Assembly: GCF_000515395.1 (NCBI RefSeq)
Contig: NZ_KI911782.1
Span: 2,974,606 to 3,038,605, forward strand
DNA: 64,000 nucleotides
Direction: 5' to 3'
Source of the DNA: Jiangella gansuensis DSM 44835
Lineage (GTDB): Bacteria; Actinomycetota; Actinomycetes; Jiangellales; Jiangellaceae
Under the pieces are notes generated by a model. It had not been told where the DNA came from, did not search any database, and worked only from the letters and a program-made list of their open reading frames with translations. The translations under genes were made by a program, and so were the position numbers. Every line of letters starts with the position of its first letter. Position 1 is the stretch's first letter. Positions 25,203 through 32,805 of this stretch are shown piece after piece.

Positions 25203-25603
25203 GCGATTGGTTCCGTAGCACGCCGGAGTCCGAACGCCTGCTTGCGGAGGAGCGGGTCGTACTTGCTGCCACAGAGCTGATCTGCGAGGCCATGGAGCGG
25301 CGTGGAATTAGTCGCGCTGAACTCGCGGCGAAGATTCAAGTTACGCCTTCAGAAGTAAGTCAGCGTCTGAGTGGTCGAAGAAACCTCTCCCTTAGAAATC
25401 TTGCGCGCATGCTACACGCGATGGATTTCGGCATCGAAGGCCGGCTCGTTGACCGAGCTGCTGGAGCAAACGCAGTTCATCTCCGTCCACGTAAGCTGGA
25501 CTGGCCTGGTGGCGAGTCTCACTACACCAACAGTGCTGGGATTCCGATGCGCCTGGTGAAGGGGGCATTGAGTCGTGACGACGAGCGTCTCCGAACTGCG
25601 TGA
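25199..25603 (+). CDS. HigA-like XRE antitoxin of a TAC operon
   Basis: 134 residues. The helix-turn-helix covers about residues 36-70 (RGISRAELAAKIQVTPSEVSQRLSG). The last 50 residues (from about 85 to TNSAGIPMRLVKGALS) extend past the DNA-binding domain. In known chaperone-dependent antitoxins such a tail is the chaperone-addiction segment that makes the antitoxin unstable unless SecB-like protein binds; that role here is inferred. It should bind and neutralise the toxin and repress the operon. ATG 25199 overlaps the toxin stop. Confidence 0.85.
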   Translation: MSDWFRSTPESERLLAEERVVLAATELICEAMERRGISRAELAAKIQVTPSEVSQRLSGRRNLSLRNLARMLHAMDFGIEGRLVDRAAGANAVHLRPRKLDWPGGESHYTNSAGIPMRLVKGALSRDDERLRTA

Positions 25604-26126
25604 ACGTGCCGCACGTGTGCTGGCCGCAGTCGAGACGATCTATGATATTCACGCCACCTCGTTCGAATGTCAGGCCCATCACCCCGTGCTTCCTGGTCCA
25701 TTCTCAGTGACGACCGACCTCAGTCTGCGTGGCGAACAAGCCGACGAAGAGACGATTAACATCTACTCGCTCTATCGAATTCAGGCGAACACAGTTGAGG
25801 ACGATCTCTTAGCCTGGACGGTGAGGTTCGAGATGGTCGGCACGTGGAACCAGTCGAATGCCGAGCGCTTCGACGATCGCGACTTGAATAGTTTCGCATT
25901 GGGGTACGGTGCAACGACACTCCACCCGTATGCACGCGAGACGGCTCAGTCTGTCGTGGGCCGTCTAGGGTATCCGCCGTTCACTATGGACATGATTCAA
26001 TCGCCACTCGCCGCCTCGGAAGACGCGGAAATCGATCTTGAGCGGTTCATCACAGCTCCATCGACCCCGCCAGTGAATCAGGACCTGGACAACGAGTCCG
26101 AGCATGCTGAGGCGTCGTCCTCATAG
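25575..26126 (+). CDS. SecB-like chaperone of a TAC operon
   Basis: 183 residues from GTG 25575, overlapping the antitoxin gene by 29 bases. The SecB-like pattern is visible: an N-terminal helix (ERAARVLAAVETIYDIHATSF), beta strands (FSVTTDLSLRG, LAWTVRFEMVGTW), and near the end LHPYARETAQSVVGRL followed by YPPFTMDMI. That last block parallels LYPYIREYVYDLTGRL...LPPLTLEIL of M. tuberculosis Rv1957. The tail is acidic. It probably protects the antitoxin from aggregation and proteolysis. A general export role is less likely, because actinomycetes mostly lack SecB. Confidence 0.75.
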   Translation: MTTSVSELRERAARVLAAVETIYDIHATSFECQAHHPVLPGPFSVTTDLSLRGEQADEETINIYSLYRIQANTVEDDLLAWTVRFEMVGTWNQSNAERFDDRDLNSFALGYGATTLHPYARETAQSVVGRLGYPPFTMDMIQSPLAASEDAEIDLERFITAPSTPPVNQDLDNESEHAEASSS

Positions 26127-26162
26127 CTGCCGGTCGTTGGCCGGAGCGGAGCGGGTCAAGGG

Positions 26163-26195
26163 TCGCGCAGCGATCACGCAGTGACGCCGAAGGCG
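26163..26195. repeat. Three contiguous 11-base mini-hairpins with GCA/GCA/GAA loops
   Basis: TCGC-GCA-GCGA (26163-26173), TCAC-GCA-GTGA (26174-26184) and CGCC-GAA-GGCG (26185-26195) follow one another without a gap. Each is a 4-bp stem with a 3-base loop. Single-stranded DNA with GNA triloops folds unusually tightly. The position is just after the TAC operon. Possible roles are a replication or transfer site in single-stranded DNA, or an RNA stop signal. Confidence 0.7.
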
Positions 26196-26215
26196 CCCTT
26201 GATGCGTGGAGTGAA

Positions 26216-26387
26216 GGCCAAAAGAATGGCCGCTATGAGAACGACGCCGCCCCGCGTGACCGTGTAAGCCGTGACGGGCTGACGTTGGCGCAACAGGCGT
26301 AAGCCCGCCGGCCGACGAGGCCCGGAACGGCCGCCAGGCCGCACGCCCGGCCCGGAGGCCGGGCGGGCACGGCGCGCGCAGCGCGCC
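26216..26387. other. Hairpin-rich noncoding segment between convergent cargo genes
   Basis: Beyond the mini-hairpins the gap holds GGCCA-N7-TGGCC (26216-26232), a perfect 9-bp stem with a CGGA loop (26344-26365) and a perfect 7-bp stem with a GCA loop (26371-26387). GGCCCGGA occurs twice. The gap of about 320 bases separates two convergent units, so some of these may be terminators. The density suggests a structured site such as an origin or transfer locus. Confidence 0.5.
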
Positions 26388-26446
26388 GCTTGATCCTAAA
26401 GAGGTCTAACCGGCAATCTGTTCGGCTTCGGCTTCGCTGTGCTGAA

Positions 26447-29086
26447 CTACTCGACTGTGCTCACCTGGTATCCGTATCGCTCGCCTCGTCTTCGATAGGC
26501 GTCGTCGCCGCCCTCAAGGAGATCGCAGACGTGAGGACGGGTTCGCGGGCTATCGACTGCGCCCGAATCCTTCGGGCTACCGTGCTGCCCAGATGCATAC
26601 ATGGGCAGCACTAGCTCAGCCTCCCCTAGCACCGTTAGGTTTGGGCTATGGGTGGCTAGGATCACCTGACGGCGCTCCTTTGCGTGCTCCAGGTGCCTGA
26701 CAATCGCAGACGCGATGTACCCCGCGTCCAGGTGGTCTTCGGGCTGGTCGAGAATCAGCGGCTCAAGACGATCTGCACAGAGCATGAGGCTTAACAGTAT
26801 GGAGCGCTGCTGTCCGGCAGAGAGGTGGTCGAACTCCTGCGCATCTGCAGAATTGCGCTGTCGCACTCGGATGCGTGGGCGGTCCTCCAATAGCATGTAC
26901 TGGAGCTGGAAGATTGTCGCCCAAGTGAATATCGCCTCGACGCGGTCGATGGCATTGCCATCGAAGAAGCGATCCCCATCGGCCTCTATCAAGAGCGGAC
27001 CAAGCTTTCCCTTTGTAAGGAGCAGCTCAGCGAAGTCTTGAGGGGTGATTGCCTCCGCGAGGCGATTCACGCGAGGCGCGCGGAATCCAAAATTCGTGCT
27101 AAGCCATCGGGCCCATTCATCGCGCACGCCATTACGCTCGAAGGTAATTTCGATAGTAAGGCCGACAGCTAGGTTGTTGGCGATTTCGACCACTCGTTTA
27201 AGGGTGGCTTGCCGCCGCTGGTGAACGCGGTCGCGCTCGCTAATGAGTTGTTGCAGTAGCTTGCTCCTTTCTCTTCTTCGAGCCTGATGAAGTTTTTGGC
27301 GCTCGCGAAGTTTGGCCAGTTCGGTTCGGACAGTCCCCATCCGCGATGCAATCCGGTCAAGCTCGCCCACCTGGATCTTCAAGCCTTGCTGTTCCAGTTC
27401 TTGCCGGCGTTGGTCATGAGTTGCTTTCCACTCACTGTGCTGCTTCCGCCACAGCGCAAGTAGGTCGAGAGATGGTTTGGCGGCAGATTGAGCCGCGGCG
27501 TTGTAGATCTTGGTCGCTTGCTTTAGGTCGTTAGCGAACTTGTTCAACTCTTGGCGAAGTCTTCCTTCGCCCTCTATAAAGTCGCTTGCGGGTCGCTCAG
27601 TTAGATCCACGCCGTACGTGGTTGCGAGCTTGTCTAGGTCGATCCTGCTTATTGCTGCGGTGTTCGAGTAGTGCGCCTTGATCTGCGAATCGAGCGTCTC
27701 GATTAGAGGGCTCTCTGTTGCGAGTATGTTGGCATACTTGACTAGCGCCTCGATCTTCCCGCTCCGCGCAGCTTCGAGGCTAGCTTCGAGCTGGCTCAGC
27801 TCGACTTCTAACGCGCGGACCTGCTCGACGCTTGTTGAGGTCTCGCTGACGTTGGTCGCATTCTCCTTAAGGAGATCGAGAAGTTCGGCCTCCTTCTCGT
27901 GATGTCCTTGAAGCTCGCAGAATTTGTCGAGAAATGTGAGGATCTCTCGCGGATTTTGGTGGTAGTTGCGAACTAGACGACCAGATTCGTCCTGAGCGAG
28001 GTCGGCAAGCATAAGGGAGACTGGTGCTCCCGTCGCTTCGTCAAATGGGTCCTCGCCGCGCACGCGAACCGCGGTTCTCTCGTTGCCAATTCGATCAACG
28101 AACGTCACGGTGGTGCGTTCGGGCATTCGGCTCGCATCATTTGGGTTTTCGTCCGGTCCTAATTGAGCGCCGAGAGCTGCGCGAATCGCAAGGAGCGCGG
28201 TGGACTTGCCTGATCCTCGACCTCCTATGAAGCAATTCAGATTGTTTGAGAGCGCTACGGTTACCCCGTCGAGGAATCCTCCTTCAAATCTTGCGGCCAG
28301 TACGCGAGGATAAGTTGGCGGGAGTTCGGCCTCGACCTTGCACCGAGCCTTCGGATTGTGCACAATTGCGTTGACCACGGCAGCGAAGTTTGGTTCGTCC
28401 ACGCGCAGTCGCGATATCGTCCGCCGACTCTTGTCGACGCCCAGTTGCGCGACCGTATGCGCGTCGGATGACATTATTCTTGCGAGACCACGATCAGCGA
28501 GTTTTGTATTAGCTTTCCGAGCATTCCACGCCGCGAGCCTGTCTGCGTCCGTGTCCGCGTCGGTGAACCAGGACAGAGATTCTGTCTTCGAGTACTCCAG
28601 TGCCGAGAGTCCGGGATGCGCGAGCAGTTGGGTAAGCTCGGTGCGCGTCATGCGCTCGACGATCCCACCGGCGAGATCGATGTGCGCGGGTATGGCTAGC
28701 CCGCCGCGTTCGCTGATCTCGTTGACGAGATGAAGAATGGAGCGGCTCGATCGCACGCTGGCGTCGAGAGGATCGGGTTCGAGACTTAGGTTGCTTGGTC
28801 TCGCAAAATCCTCAAGAACACCTAGGCTGCCGGGTCCGAAGAGTGCGAGAAGGTGTCCCTGGTGAGTGGTAATTTCGATACCCGGGAGTACCAGTAATCC
28901 CGTTCCGTCGGCTTCACGGATTGCTGCCGCTACATTCTTCGTCGTATTGTGATCTGTGATGGCAAGAATTCCGACGCCCCGTGCTAGAGCGGCCTGGATG
29001 TAGTCGCCGATGTCGTCAGGGTCGCCTGGGCCGTCGGGGAAGGTGTGCACGTGCAAATCTGCTCGGACGAATTCTGCACCTGCCAT
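26447..29086 (-). CDS. PHP-domain fused to SMC/ABC-type ATPase (probable defence protein)
   Basis: 879 residues. Residues 1-260 form a PHP metal-dependent phosphoesterase: DLHVHT (His12, His14), TDHNTT (Asp45, His46), GIEITT (Glu71), PAHID (His135) and SSDAH (Asp208, His210). Then comes an SMC/Rad50-like ATPase with Walker A GGRGSGKS (Lys294), a long coiled-coil insert (about 395-640), signature LSAGQQRS, Walker B LEPLILDQPEDHLD and the H-loop ILATHSPNL. The architecture matches proteins annotated as TrlF-family AAA-like ATPases and is typical of conflict systems, where the ATPase may sense nucleic acid or aberrant complexes and license the nuclease. It is AT-rich and convergent with the TAC operon. 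ATG 29086 follows GAGGGGG. Confidence 0.85.
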   Translation of the reverse strand: MAGAEFVRADLHVHTFPDGPGDPDDIGDYIQAALARGVGILAITDHNTTKNVAAAIREADGTGLLVLPGIEITTHQGHLLALFGPGSLGVLEDFARPSNLSLEPDPLDASVRSSRSILHLVNEISERGGLAIPAHIDLAGGIVERMTRTELTQLLAHPGLSALEYSKTESLSWFTDADTDADRLAAWNARKANTKLADRGLARIMSSDAHTVAQLGVDKSRRTISRLRVDEPNFAAVVNAIVHNPKARCKVEAELPPTYPRVLAARFEGGFLDGVTVALSNNLNCFIGGRGSGKSTALLAIRAALGAQLGPDENPNDASRMPERTTVTFVDRIGNERTAVRVRGEDPFDEATGAPVSLMLADLAQDESGRLVRNYHQNPREILTFLDKFCELQGHHEKEAELLDLLKENATNVSETSTSVEQVRALEVELSQLEASLEAARSGKIEALVKYANILATESPLIETLDSQIKAHYSNTAAISRIDLDKLATTYGVDLTERPASDFIEGEGRLRQELNKFANDLKQATKIYNAAAQSAAKPSLDLLALWRKQHSEWKATHDQRRQELEQQGLKIQVGELDRIASRMGTVRTELAKLRERQKLHQARRRERSKLLQQLISERDRVHQRRQATLKRVVEIANNLAVGLTIEITFERNGVRDEWARWLSTNFGFRAPRVNRLAEAITPQDFAELLLTKGKLGPLLIEADGDRFFDGNAIDRVEAIFTWATIFQLQYMLLEDRPRIRVRQRNSADAQEFDHLSAGQQRSILLSLMLCADRLEPLILDQPEDHLDAGYIASAIVRHLEHAKERRQVILATHSPNLTVLGEAELVLPMYASGQHGSPKDSGAVDSPRTRPHVCDLLEGGDDAYRRRGERYGYQVSTVE

Positions 29087-29324
29087 TACGGCCCCCTCGC
29101 TCCAGGACTGGTCCCGGCCGTTGCCTGGTGGATCGTGCGTGCGACTGTCGTCGGCCGGGCTGGCTGGTGAGTGTCTCAGGTGGGTAGGACTATTGGCGGC
29201 GTGGAGAGACAGGGCCGCGTTGAGATCCGCGTTAGCCCTTCATGCCGAGGCTAGAGTTGGTCACCTAGCTGCTACCTTTGGTGCGACCTGGTACTTCTTG
29301 TGCGCCTCGGTGAGGGGAGTCGTT

Positions 29325-29645
29325 GTGTTCGCTCTGGTGGTTCGGTTCGATCTGCGTGACGAGGAAGCTGCGGCGGCGTTCGATGCGCTGGTTCTCCGCA
29401 CGGCTCCCGGCATCAGGGAGTCGGAGCCAGGGACGCTGGTGTACGCGACACACGGCATCGAGGGTGAGCCGCTCGCCCGGGTGTTCTACGAGGTGTACGC
29501 AGACCGTGCGGCGTTCGAGGCCCACGAGGAGCAGCCGCACGTGAAGACGTTCCTGGCCGAGCGTGGCCAGTACCTGGCATCGACACGGGTCGAGTTCCTG
29601 ACCGAGGGCCCGGCTAAGGGCCTGCCCGACGGGGCCAGAGGGTGA
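29325..29645 (+). CDS. Antibiotic-biosynthesis-monooxygenase-like (ABM) domain protein
   Basis: 106 residues with the ABM ferredoxin-like pattern: FALVVRFDLRDEEAAAAFDAL, then IRESEPGTLVYATHG, and FYEVYADRAAFEAHEEQPHVKTFL. Members are small heme-free monooxygenases or sensors, such as quinol monooxygenases. Many AICEs carry such a gene next to the XRE regulator, with no known role. GTG 29325 follows GGGAG. The end overlaps the regulator start (GTGA). GC content returns here to chromosomal level. Confidence 0.75.
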   Translation: MFALVVRFDLRDEEAAAAFDALVLRTAPGIRESEPGTLVYATHGIEGEPLARVFYEVYADRAAFEAHEEQPHVKTFLAERGQYLASTRVEFLTEGPAKGLPDGARG

Positions 29646-30847
29646 CGGACGAGGCGCAGGCGTTAGGGCGGCGGGTCGCGCAGGCTCGCAAGCGTCGGGG
29701 TCTGTCGCAGCGGGAGCTGGCTCGGCTGCTGGACCGCTCGGAGACGTGGCTCTCGCAGGTGGAACGTGGCGTGCGGAAGATCGACCGCATGTCGGTGCTG
29801 GAGCGCGTCGCTGAAGTGCTGGAGGTCCCGCTTGCGGAGCTTGCGCCGGACAGGCCGGTCGTCGCAGCTGTGCACGAGCGGCCGGCGCCTGCCGTTGATC
29901 TGACCTTGGCGCTGAGTTCGAGCAATGCGCTCGCGGCGGTGCTTGCTGACCGCTCTTCGGCCAATCTGCAGGAGCTGACGGGGTCCGTCGATCAGGCATG
30001 GGCGCTGGTTCATGCGGCGGAGTACGAGCGCGTCAGCGACCTCATGATGCGACTGCTGCCCGAGCTGGAGTTCGCGGCTCGTGCGTCGGACGGTGAGGTA
30101 CAGACGGCGATCTACACCGCATTGGCCAGGACTTATCACGCCTGTGCGGCGGTGTTGTCCAAGCTCGGCGAGCCGTCCGGTGCCTGGGTGTCTGCGGACC
30201 GGGCCATCGCCGCAGCGGAACGCTCCGGTGACGCACTGCTGATGGCCGAAGGGGCGTTCCGGCTGGCCCTCGTCTTCCAGAGCGCACGGCTCTATGACCA
30301 GGTCATTCAGACTGCGTCGACAGCTGTCGACGCGCTTTCGGTTCGGGTCGACGCTCGGGACCCTGCAGGCATCTCATTGTCGGGCTCGCTGGTCTTGCAG
30401 ATGGCCATTACGGAGGCTCGGCGCAACAACGCCGACCAGGCCTACGCCCATCTCGCTGAGGCGGAGCGACTCGCACGGAGCCTCGGCGCTGATCGCAACG
30501 ACTACGGCACCGAGTTCGGTCCTACGAACGTCACGCTTCATCAGGTCACCGTTGCAGTCGAACTCGGCGACGCTGGCCGTGCATTGCGGATCGCGTCTGA
30601 CTTCGACCCGGCTGACCTGTCTCCGGAGCGGCGCTCGCGCTATCAGGTCGAGCTGGCGCGCGCCCATGCTCAACGCCGCGACGCTGCCGCCGCCGTAGCG
30701 GCGATCCGTGAGGCCTATGACATCGCACCGGAGCTGGTCGTCGGTCACCCCACCGTCCACGCCCTGCTGAGCGACCTCCTACGCACGGAAGGCGGACGAG
30801 CGACCGAGGTCGGTGATCTGGCAAGGCAGGTAGGCATGACACTCTGA
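29642..30847 (+). CDS. XRE-TPR regulator of the integrated element
   Basis: 401 residues: an XRE helix-turn-helix at 8-64 (QARKRRGLSQRELARLLDRSETWLSQVERG), then a helical repeat region with TPR-like units (TAIYTALARTYHACAAVLSKLG; MAEGAFRLALVFQSARLYDQ). This is the usual master-switch regulator of actinomycete elements, holding transfer genes off until a signal. The operator between -35 and -10 at 30871-30899, directly downstream, is a probable target. The GTG start overlaps the preceding stop. Confidence 0.85.
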   Translation: MTDEAQALGRRVAQARKRRGLSQRELARLLDRSETWLSQVERGVRKIDRMSVLERVAEVLEVPLAELAPDRPVVAAVHERPAPAVDLTLALSSSNALAAVLADRSSANLQELTGSVDQAWALVHAAEYERVSDLMMRLLPELEFAARASDGEVQTAIYTALARTYHACAAVLSKLGEPSGAWVSADRAIAAAERSGDALLMAEGAFRLALVFQSARLYDQVIQTASTAVDALSVRVDARDPAGISLSGSLVLQMAITEARRNNADQAYAHLAEAERLARSLGADRNDYGTEFGPTNVTLHQVTVAVELGDAGRALRIASDFDPADLSPERRSRYQVELARAHAQRRDAAAAVAAIREAYDIAPELVVGHPTVHALLSDLLRTEGGRATEVGDLARQVGMTL

Positions 30848-30870
30848 GTGACGATTCCGCACTTTGAGTA

Positions 30871-30899
30871 TTGACCCGTACTAATAGTGCGGGTAGTCT
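30871..30899 (+). promoter_or_regulatory. Promoter with embedded operator for the transfer/replication operon
   Basis: TTGACC (30871-30876), 17 bases, then TAGTCT (30894-30899) form a good sigma-70-type promoter. The spacer is almost filled by the near-palindrome CCCGTACTAATAGTGCGGG (30875-30893), with arms matching at 8 of 9 positions. A repressor bound there would block polymerase. The downstream genes run without a break to the integrase. Confidence 0.75.
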
Positions 30900-30953
30900 T
30901 CTGATCATGACGCGCTGAGGAACGTCCTCGGCGTCACATGAAGGAGGCCAGTC

Positions 30954-31424
30954 ATGGCGTTGATCAAGGGTCACCGGTTTCCGGTGGAGTTCGGTGAGGC
31001 GTTCCCGCGTGGTCTGGTGATGGTGGGTGAGATCGAGCCGGATCTGGAGTACCAGTCGCAGGAGGACCGGGCGCGGGGCAAGGAGCAGCGGCAGCGGGTG
31101 GACGAGGTGTCCGGGCTGCGGCAGTGGAAGGCCACCGTGACGGACCCGGACGAGGCGAAGGCCAAACGGGCCAGCTTCGAGGTCATCTTCACCGCGGAGG
31201 TACAGCCTGCGCCGTTGCCGGACGAGGTGCTGCCCGGGATGCGCCCGATCGAACTGGTGGGCGTGACGGCGTCGCCGAAGGTGATGGGTCAGGGCGAGTT
31301 CAAGTACCTGGGCTACGAGTACCGCGCCACCGGGGTGAAGGCCCCGAACGGTGCCCCACGCCCGCCCGCCTCGGCTGGTCGTGGCCAGGGCGAGGCCAAG
31401 CAGGGCGAGCAGAAGGCCGGTTGA
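30954..31424 (+). CDS. Conserved AICE protein (first gene of the transfer operon)
   Basis: 156 residues, basic and acidic patches, no membrane segment. Starts MALIKGHRFPVEFGEAFPRG and contains LPDEVLPGMRPIELVGVTASPKV; the last 30 residues are low-complexity (PPASAGRGQGEAKQG). It is the type of small protein commonly found between the regulator and the FtsK-like gene in these elements, sometimes suggested to bind single-stranded DNA. I cannot assign a biochemical role. ATG 30954 follows GGAGG. Confidence 0.65.
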   Translation: MALIKGHRFPVEFGEAFPRGLVMVGEIEPDLEYQSQEDRARGKEQRQRVDEVSGLRQWKATVTDPDEAKAKRASFEVIFTAEVQPAPLPDEVLPGMRPIELVGVTASPKVMGQGEFKYLGYEYRATGVKAPNGAPRPPASAGRGQGEAKQGEQKAG

Positions 31425-31426
31425 CG

Positions 31427-31729
31427 ATGCCGACCGAGCGTGAGGCCTATCTGAGCGTGAGTGTGCCGGTGGCGGTGTCGGCGTCCTGGTCATCCGCCCA
31501 CGAGGTCGTGATCATCAACGGTGCCCACGGCGCATACCCGTCGTTGCAGATGCATCTCACCGTCGAGCAGGCCGCGGAGCTGGCGGCATCACTGACCCGC
31601 TCCGTCCTGGCCAGCGACCCGGACGGGCTGTCTCGGCGGTTGGTGGATGCGGCGGGGGAGGCGCTGGCGCATCACTGGCGCGACGCTATCCCCACCACCG
31701 ACCCCGTACCGGTAGGTGCGTCGACATGA
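31427..31729 (+). CDS. Small AICE hypothetical protein
   Basis: 100 residues starting MPTEREAYLSVSVPVAVSASW. A middle segment reads LTVEQAAELAASLTRSVLAS, a likely amphipathic helix, and the end is acidic-poor with ALAHHWRDAIPTTDP. No family is recognised. It sits three bases after the previous stop and overlaps the next gene start, so it is part of the transfer operon. Confidence 0.55.
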   Translation: MPTEREAYLSVSVPVAVSASWSSAHEVVIINGAHGAYPSLQMHLTVEQAAELAASLTRSVLASDPDGLSRRLVDAAGEALAHHWRDAIPTTDPVPVGAST

Positions 31730-32061
31730 CGACGACGGTCGAACATGAGGCCTGGTGCGAGGACCAAACGACCGGCCATGAAGGCCCGTGCCGGTTTTAC
31801 GGCGACAGCCTGTCTGCCCGCGGCGTCGTGGTCACGTCGACCGCCGAGGCGACGGGGAACGGCGCGGTGGTGGTCCTGACGACGACCGGGCGTGACGGGC
31901 GACCGGTTCGGCTCGTGGTGGCTCCGGCGGTGGCGTCGTCGTTCGGACGGTCGCTGACCCGGCTCGGTGTGGCGTTCGAGGGGCGTGCCCCGCGCCGCTC
32001 ACCACTCACGACGACGGCAACGACGGCGACTGCCCGCGGTGGTGTTGTCGTCTCGCGATGA
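31726..32061 (+). CDS. Small AICE protein with Cys-His pair (DUF6907-like)
   Basis: 111 residues. The N-terminal EHEAWCEDQTTGHEGPCRFYG has a Cys...His...Cys pattern as seen in DUF6907-type actinomycete proteins, followed by strand-like repeats (ARGVVVTSTAEATG, GAVVVLTTTGRDGRPVRLVV). The C-terminus is rich in Thr and Arg. Function unknown. It overlaps the preceding stop (ATGA) and is followed by a strong stem-loop. Confidence 0.55.
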   Translation: MTTTVEHEAWCEDQTTGHEGPCRFYGDSLSARGVVVTSTAEATGNGAVVVLTTTGRDGRPVRLVVAPAVASSFGRSLTRLGVAFEGRAPRRSPLTTTATTATARGGVVVSR

Positions 32062-32065
32062 GACC

Positions 32066-32114
32066 CCACCGGGGACGGGTGCAAGGCCTAGGAAACCGTC
32101 CCCGTCCCCGGTGG
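32066..32114. terminator. Strong stem-loop within the transfer operon
   Basis: Perfect 13-bp arms at 32066-32078 and 32102-32114 with a 23-base loop, just after the stop at 32061. It has no T-run. It may end a share of transcripts or protect the upstream message, separating the first three genes from the zinc-ribbon cluster and transfer genes. Confidence 0.55.
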
Positions 32115-32148
32115 CCCCAACCACACCCCCACGAGGGAGGGGATTGGT

Positions 32149-32313
32149 GTGCCCAAGCCTATGTTCTGGCGACTCCCCGTCGCTCTACTGGCCGTGATCG
32201 TCGTCCTGGTGCTGTCCGCGGCCCGCGTCGCGACCGCGATCGTCGATATCGACGCTGAGCGTTCCACCGCGGCGGACACCGCGCAGACGGCTCGGTGTGG
32301 TGACCGGTCGTGA
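32149..32313 (+). CDS. 54-residue membrane microprotein
   Basis: GTG 32149, preceded by GGGAGGGG, opens a 54-codon frame. The protein starts MPKPMFWRLP and has one membrane helix (VALLAVIVVLVLSAARVATA), then a short acidic tail ending CGDRS. Its stop overlaps the next GTG (GTGA). Position and build recall the small Spd membrane proteins that act in spread of actinomycete elements, but there is no sequence proof. Confidence 0.6.
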   Translation: MPKPMFWRLPVALLAVIVVLVLSAARVATAIVDIDAERSTAADTAQTARCGDRS

Positions 32314-32492
32314 ACGGCGAACCGGTCCTGTTCGGGCTGCTCCCGCATGACACCACCGAAGACGCCTACGCGTTCCACTGCCCCGTCTGCGACCGTGTCC
32401 GCTCCACGACACCGGATCGGCCGTGCCGGGCCTGTATGGACGTGGTGAAACCGCCCCGCCGGCGGACGACCAACGGTCGTGGTTCCCGGTGA
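32310..32492 (+). CDS. Zinc-ribbon microprotein 1
   Basis: 60 residues with two CxxC knuckles, CPVC and CRAC, about 16 residues apart: a minimal zinc ribbon. The C-terminus is basic (KPPRRRTTNGRGSR), fitting nucleic-acid binding. GTG start overlaps the previous stop, and its own stop overlaps the next GTG. First of four consecutive ribbon genes. Confidence 0.6.
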   Translation: MNGEPVLFGLLPHDTTEDAYAFHCPVCDRVRSTTPDRPCRACMDVVKPPRRRTTNGRGSR

Positions 32493-32659
32493 GCCGCCCG
32501 CGCCTGTCCTGCGACGGCTGCGACTCGACGACCGTCGACGTCGACAACGCGGGTGCCTGGTTCGTCTTCGACACGGCAGACGTGCCGGGGAATGCCCGCT
32601 GCCCTGACTGCCTGCCCGACCAGGTGAGCGGGGGCGGTGATCTGTCGTGTCTGCGCTGA
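32489..32659 (+). CDS. Zinc-ribbon microprotein 2
   Basis: 56 residues from GTG 32489: SRPRLSCDGCDSTTVDV begins it, with CDGC, and CPDC follows after a hydrophobic strand (AWFVFDTADVPG). Acidic overall, unlike its neighbour. The next gene starts inside its last codons. No known family assigned. Confidence 0.58.
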   Translation: MSRPRLSCDGCDSTTVDVDNAGAWFVFDTADVPGNARCPDCLPDQVSGGGDLSCLR

Positions 32660-32805
32660 CGGCCTGCTCGTCGTGTGGCTGCCCGGTGGATGCGGTGGAG
32701 GTGTGGTTTCACGCTGGCACCGGCGAGGCGACCTGTCCTTCTTGTCATGACGTTGATCGGTCCCGGCATGCCCGGTTGACCGCGCTGAGAGGTGAGTACC
32801 TGTGA
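32647..32805 (+). CDS. Zinc-ribbon microprotein 3
   Basis: 52 residues from GTG 32647, overlapping the previous gene by 13 bases. It reads SALTACSSCGCPVDAVEVW and has a second knuckle CPSCH. Basic tail (RSRHARLTALRG). Its stop overlaps the next GTG. The overlapping arrangement on both sides and the preserved cysteines argue that it is a real gene. Confidence 0.55.
   Translation: MSALTACSSCGCPVDAVEVWFHAGTGEATCPSCHDVDRSRHARLTALRGEYL

Noticed and set aside
26163-26195. CRISPR array.
   Set aside because: Units are only 11 bases, contiguous and without spacers; no cas genes are present.
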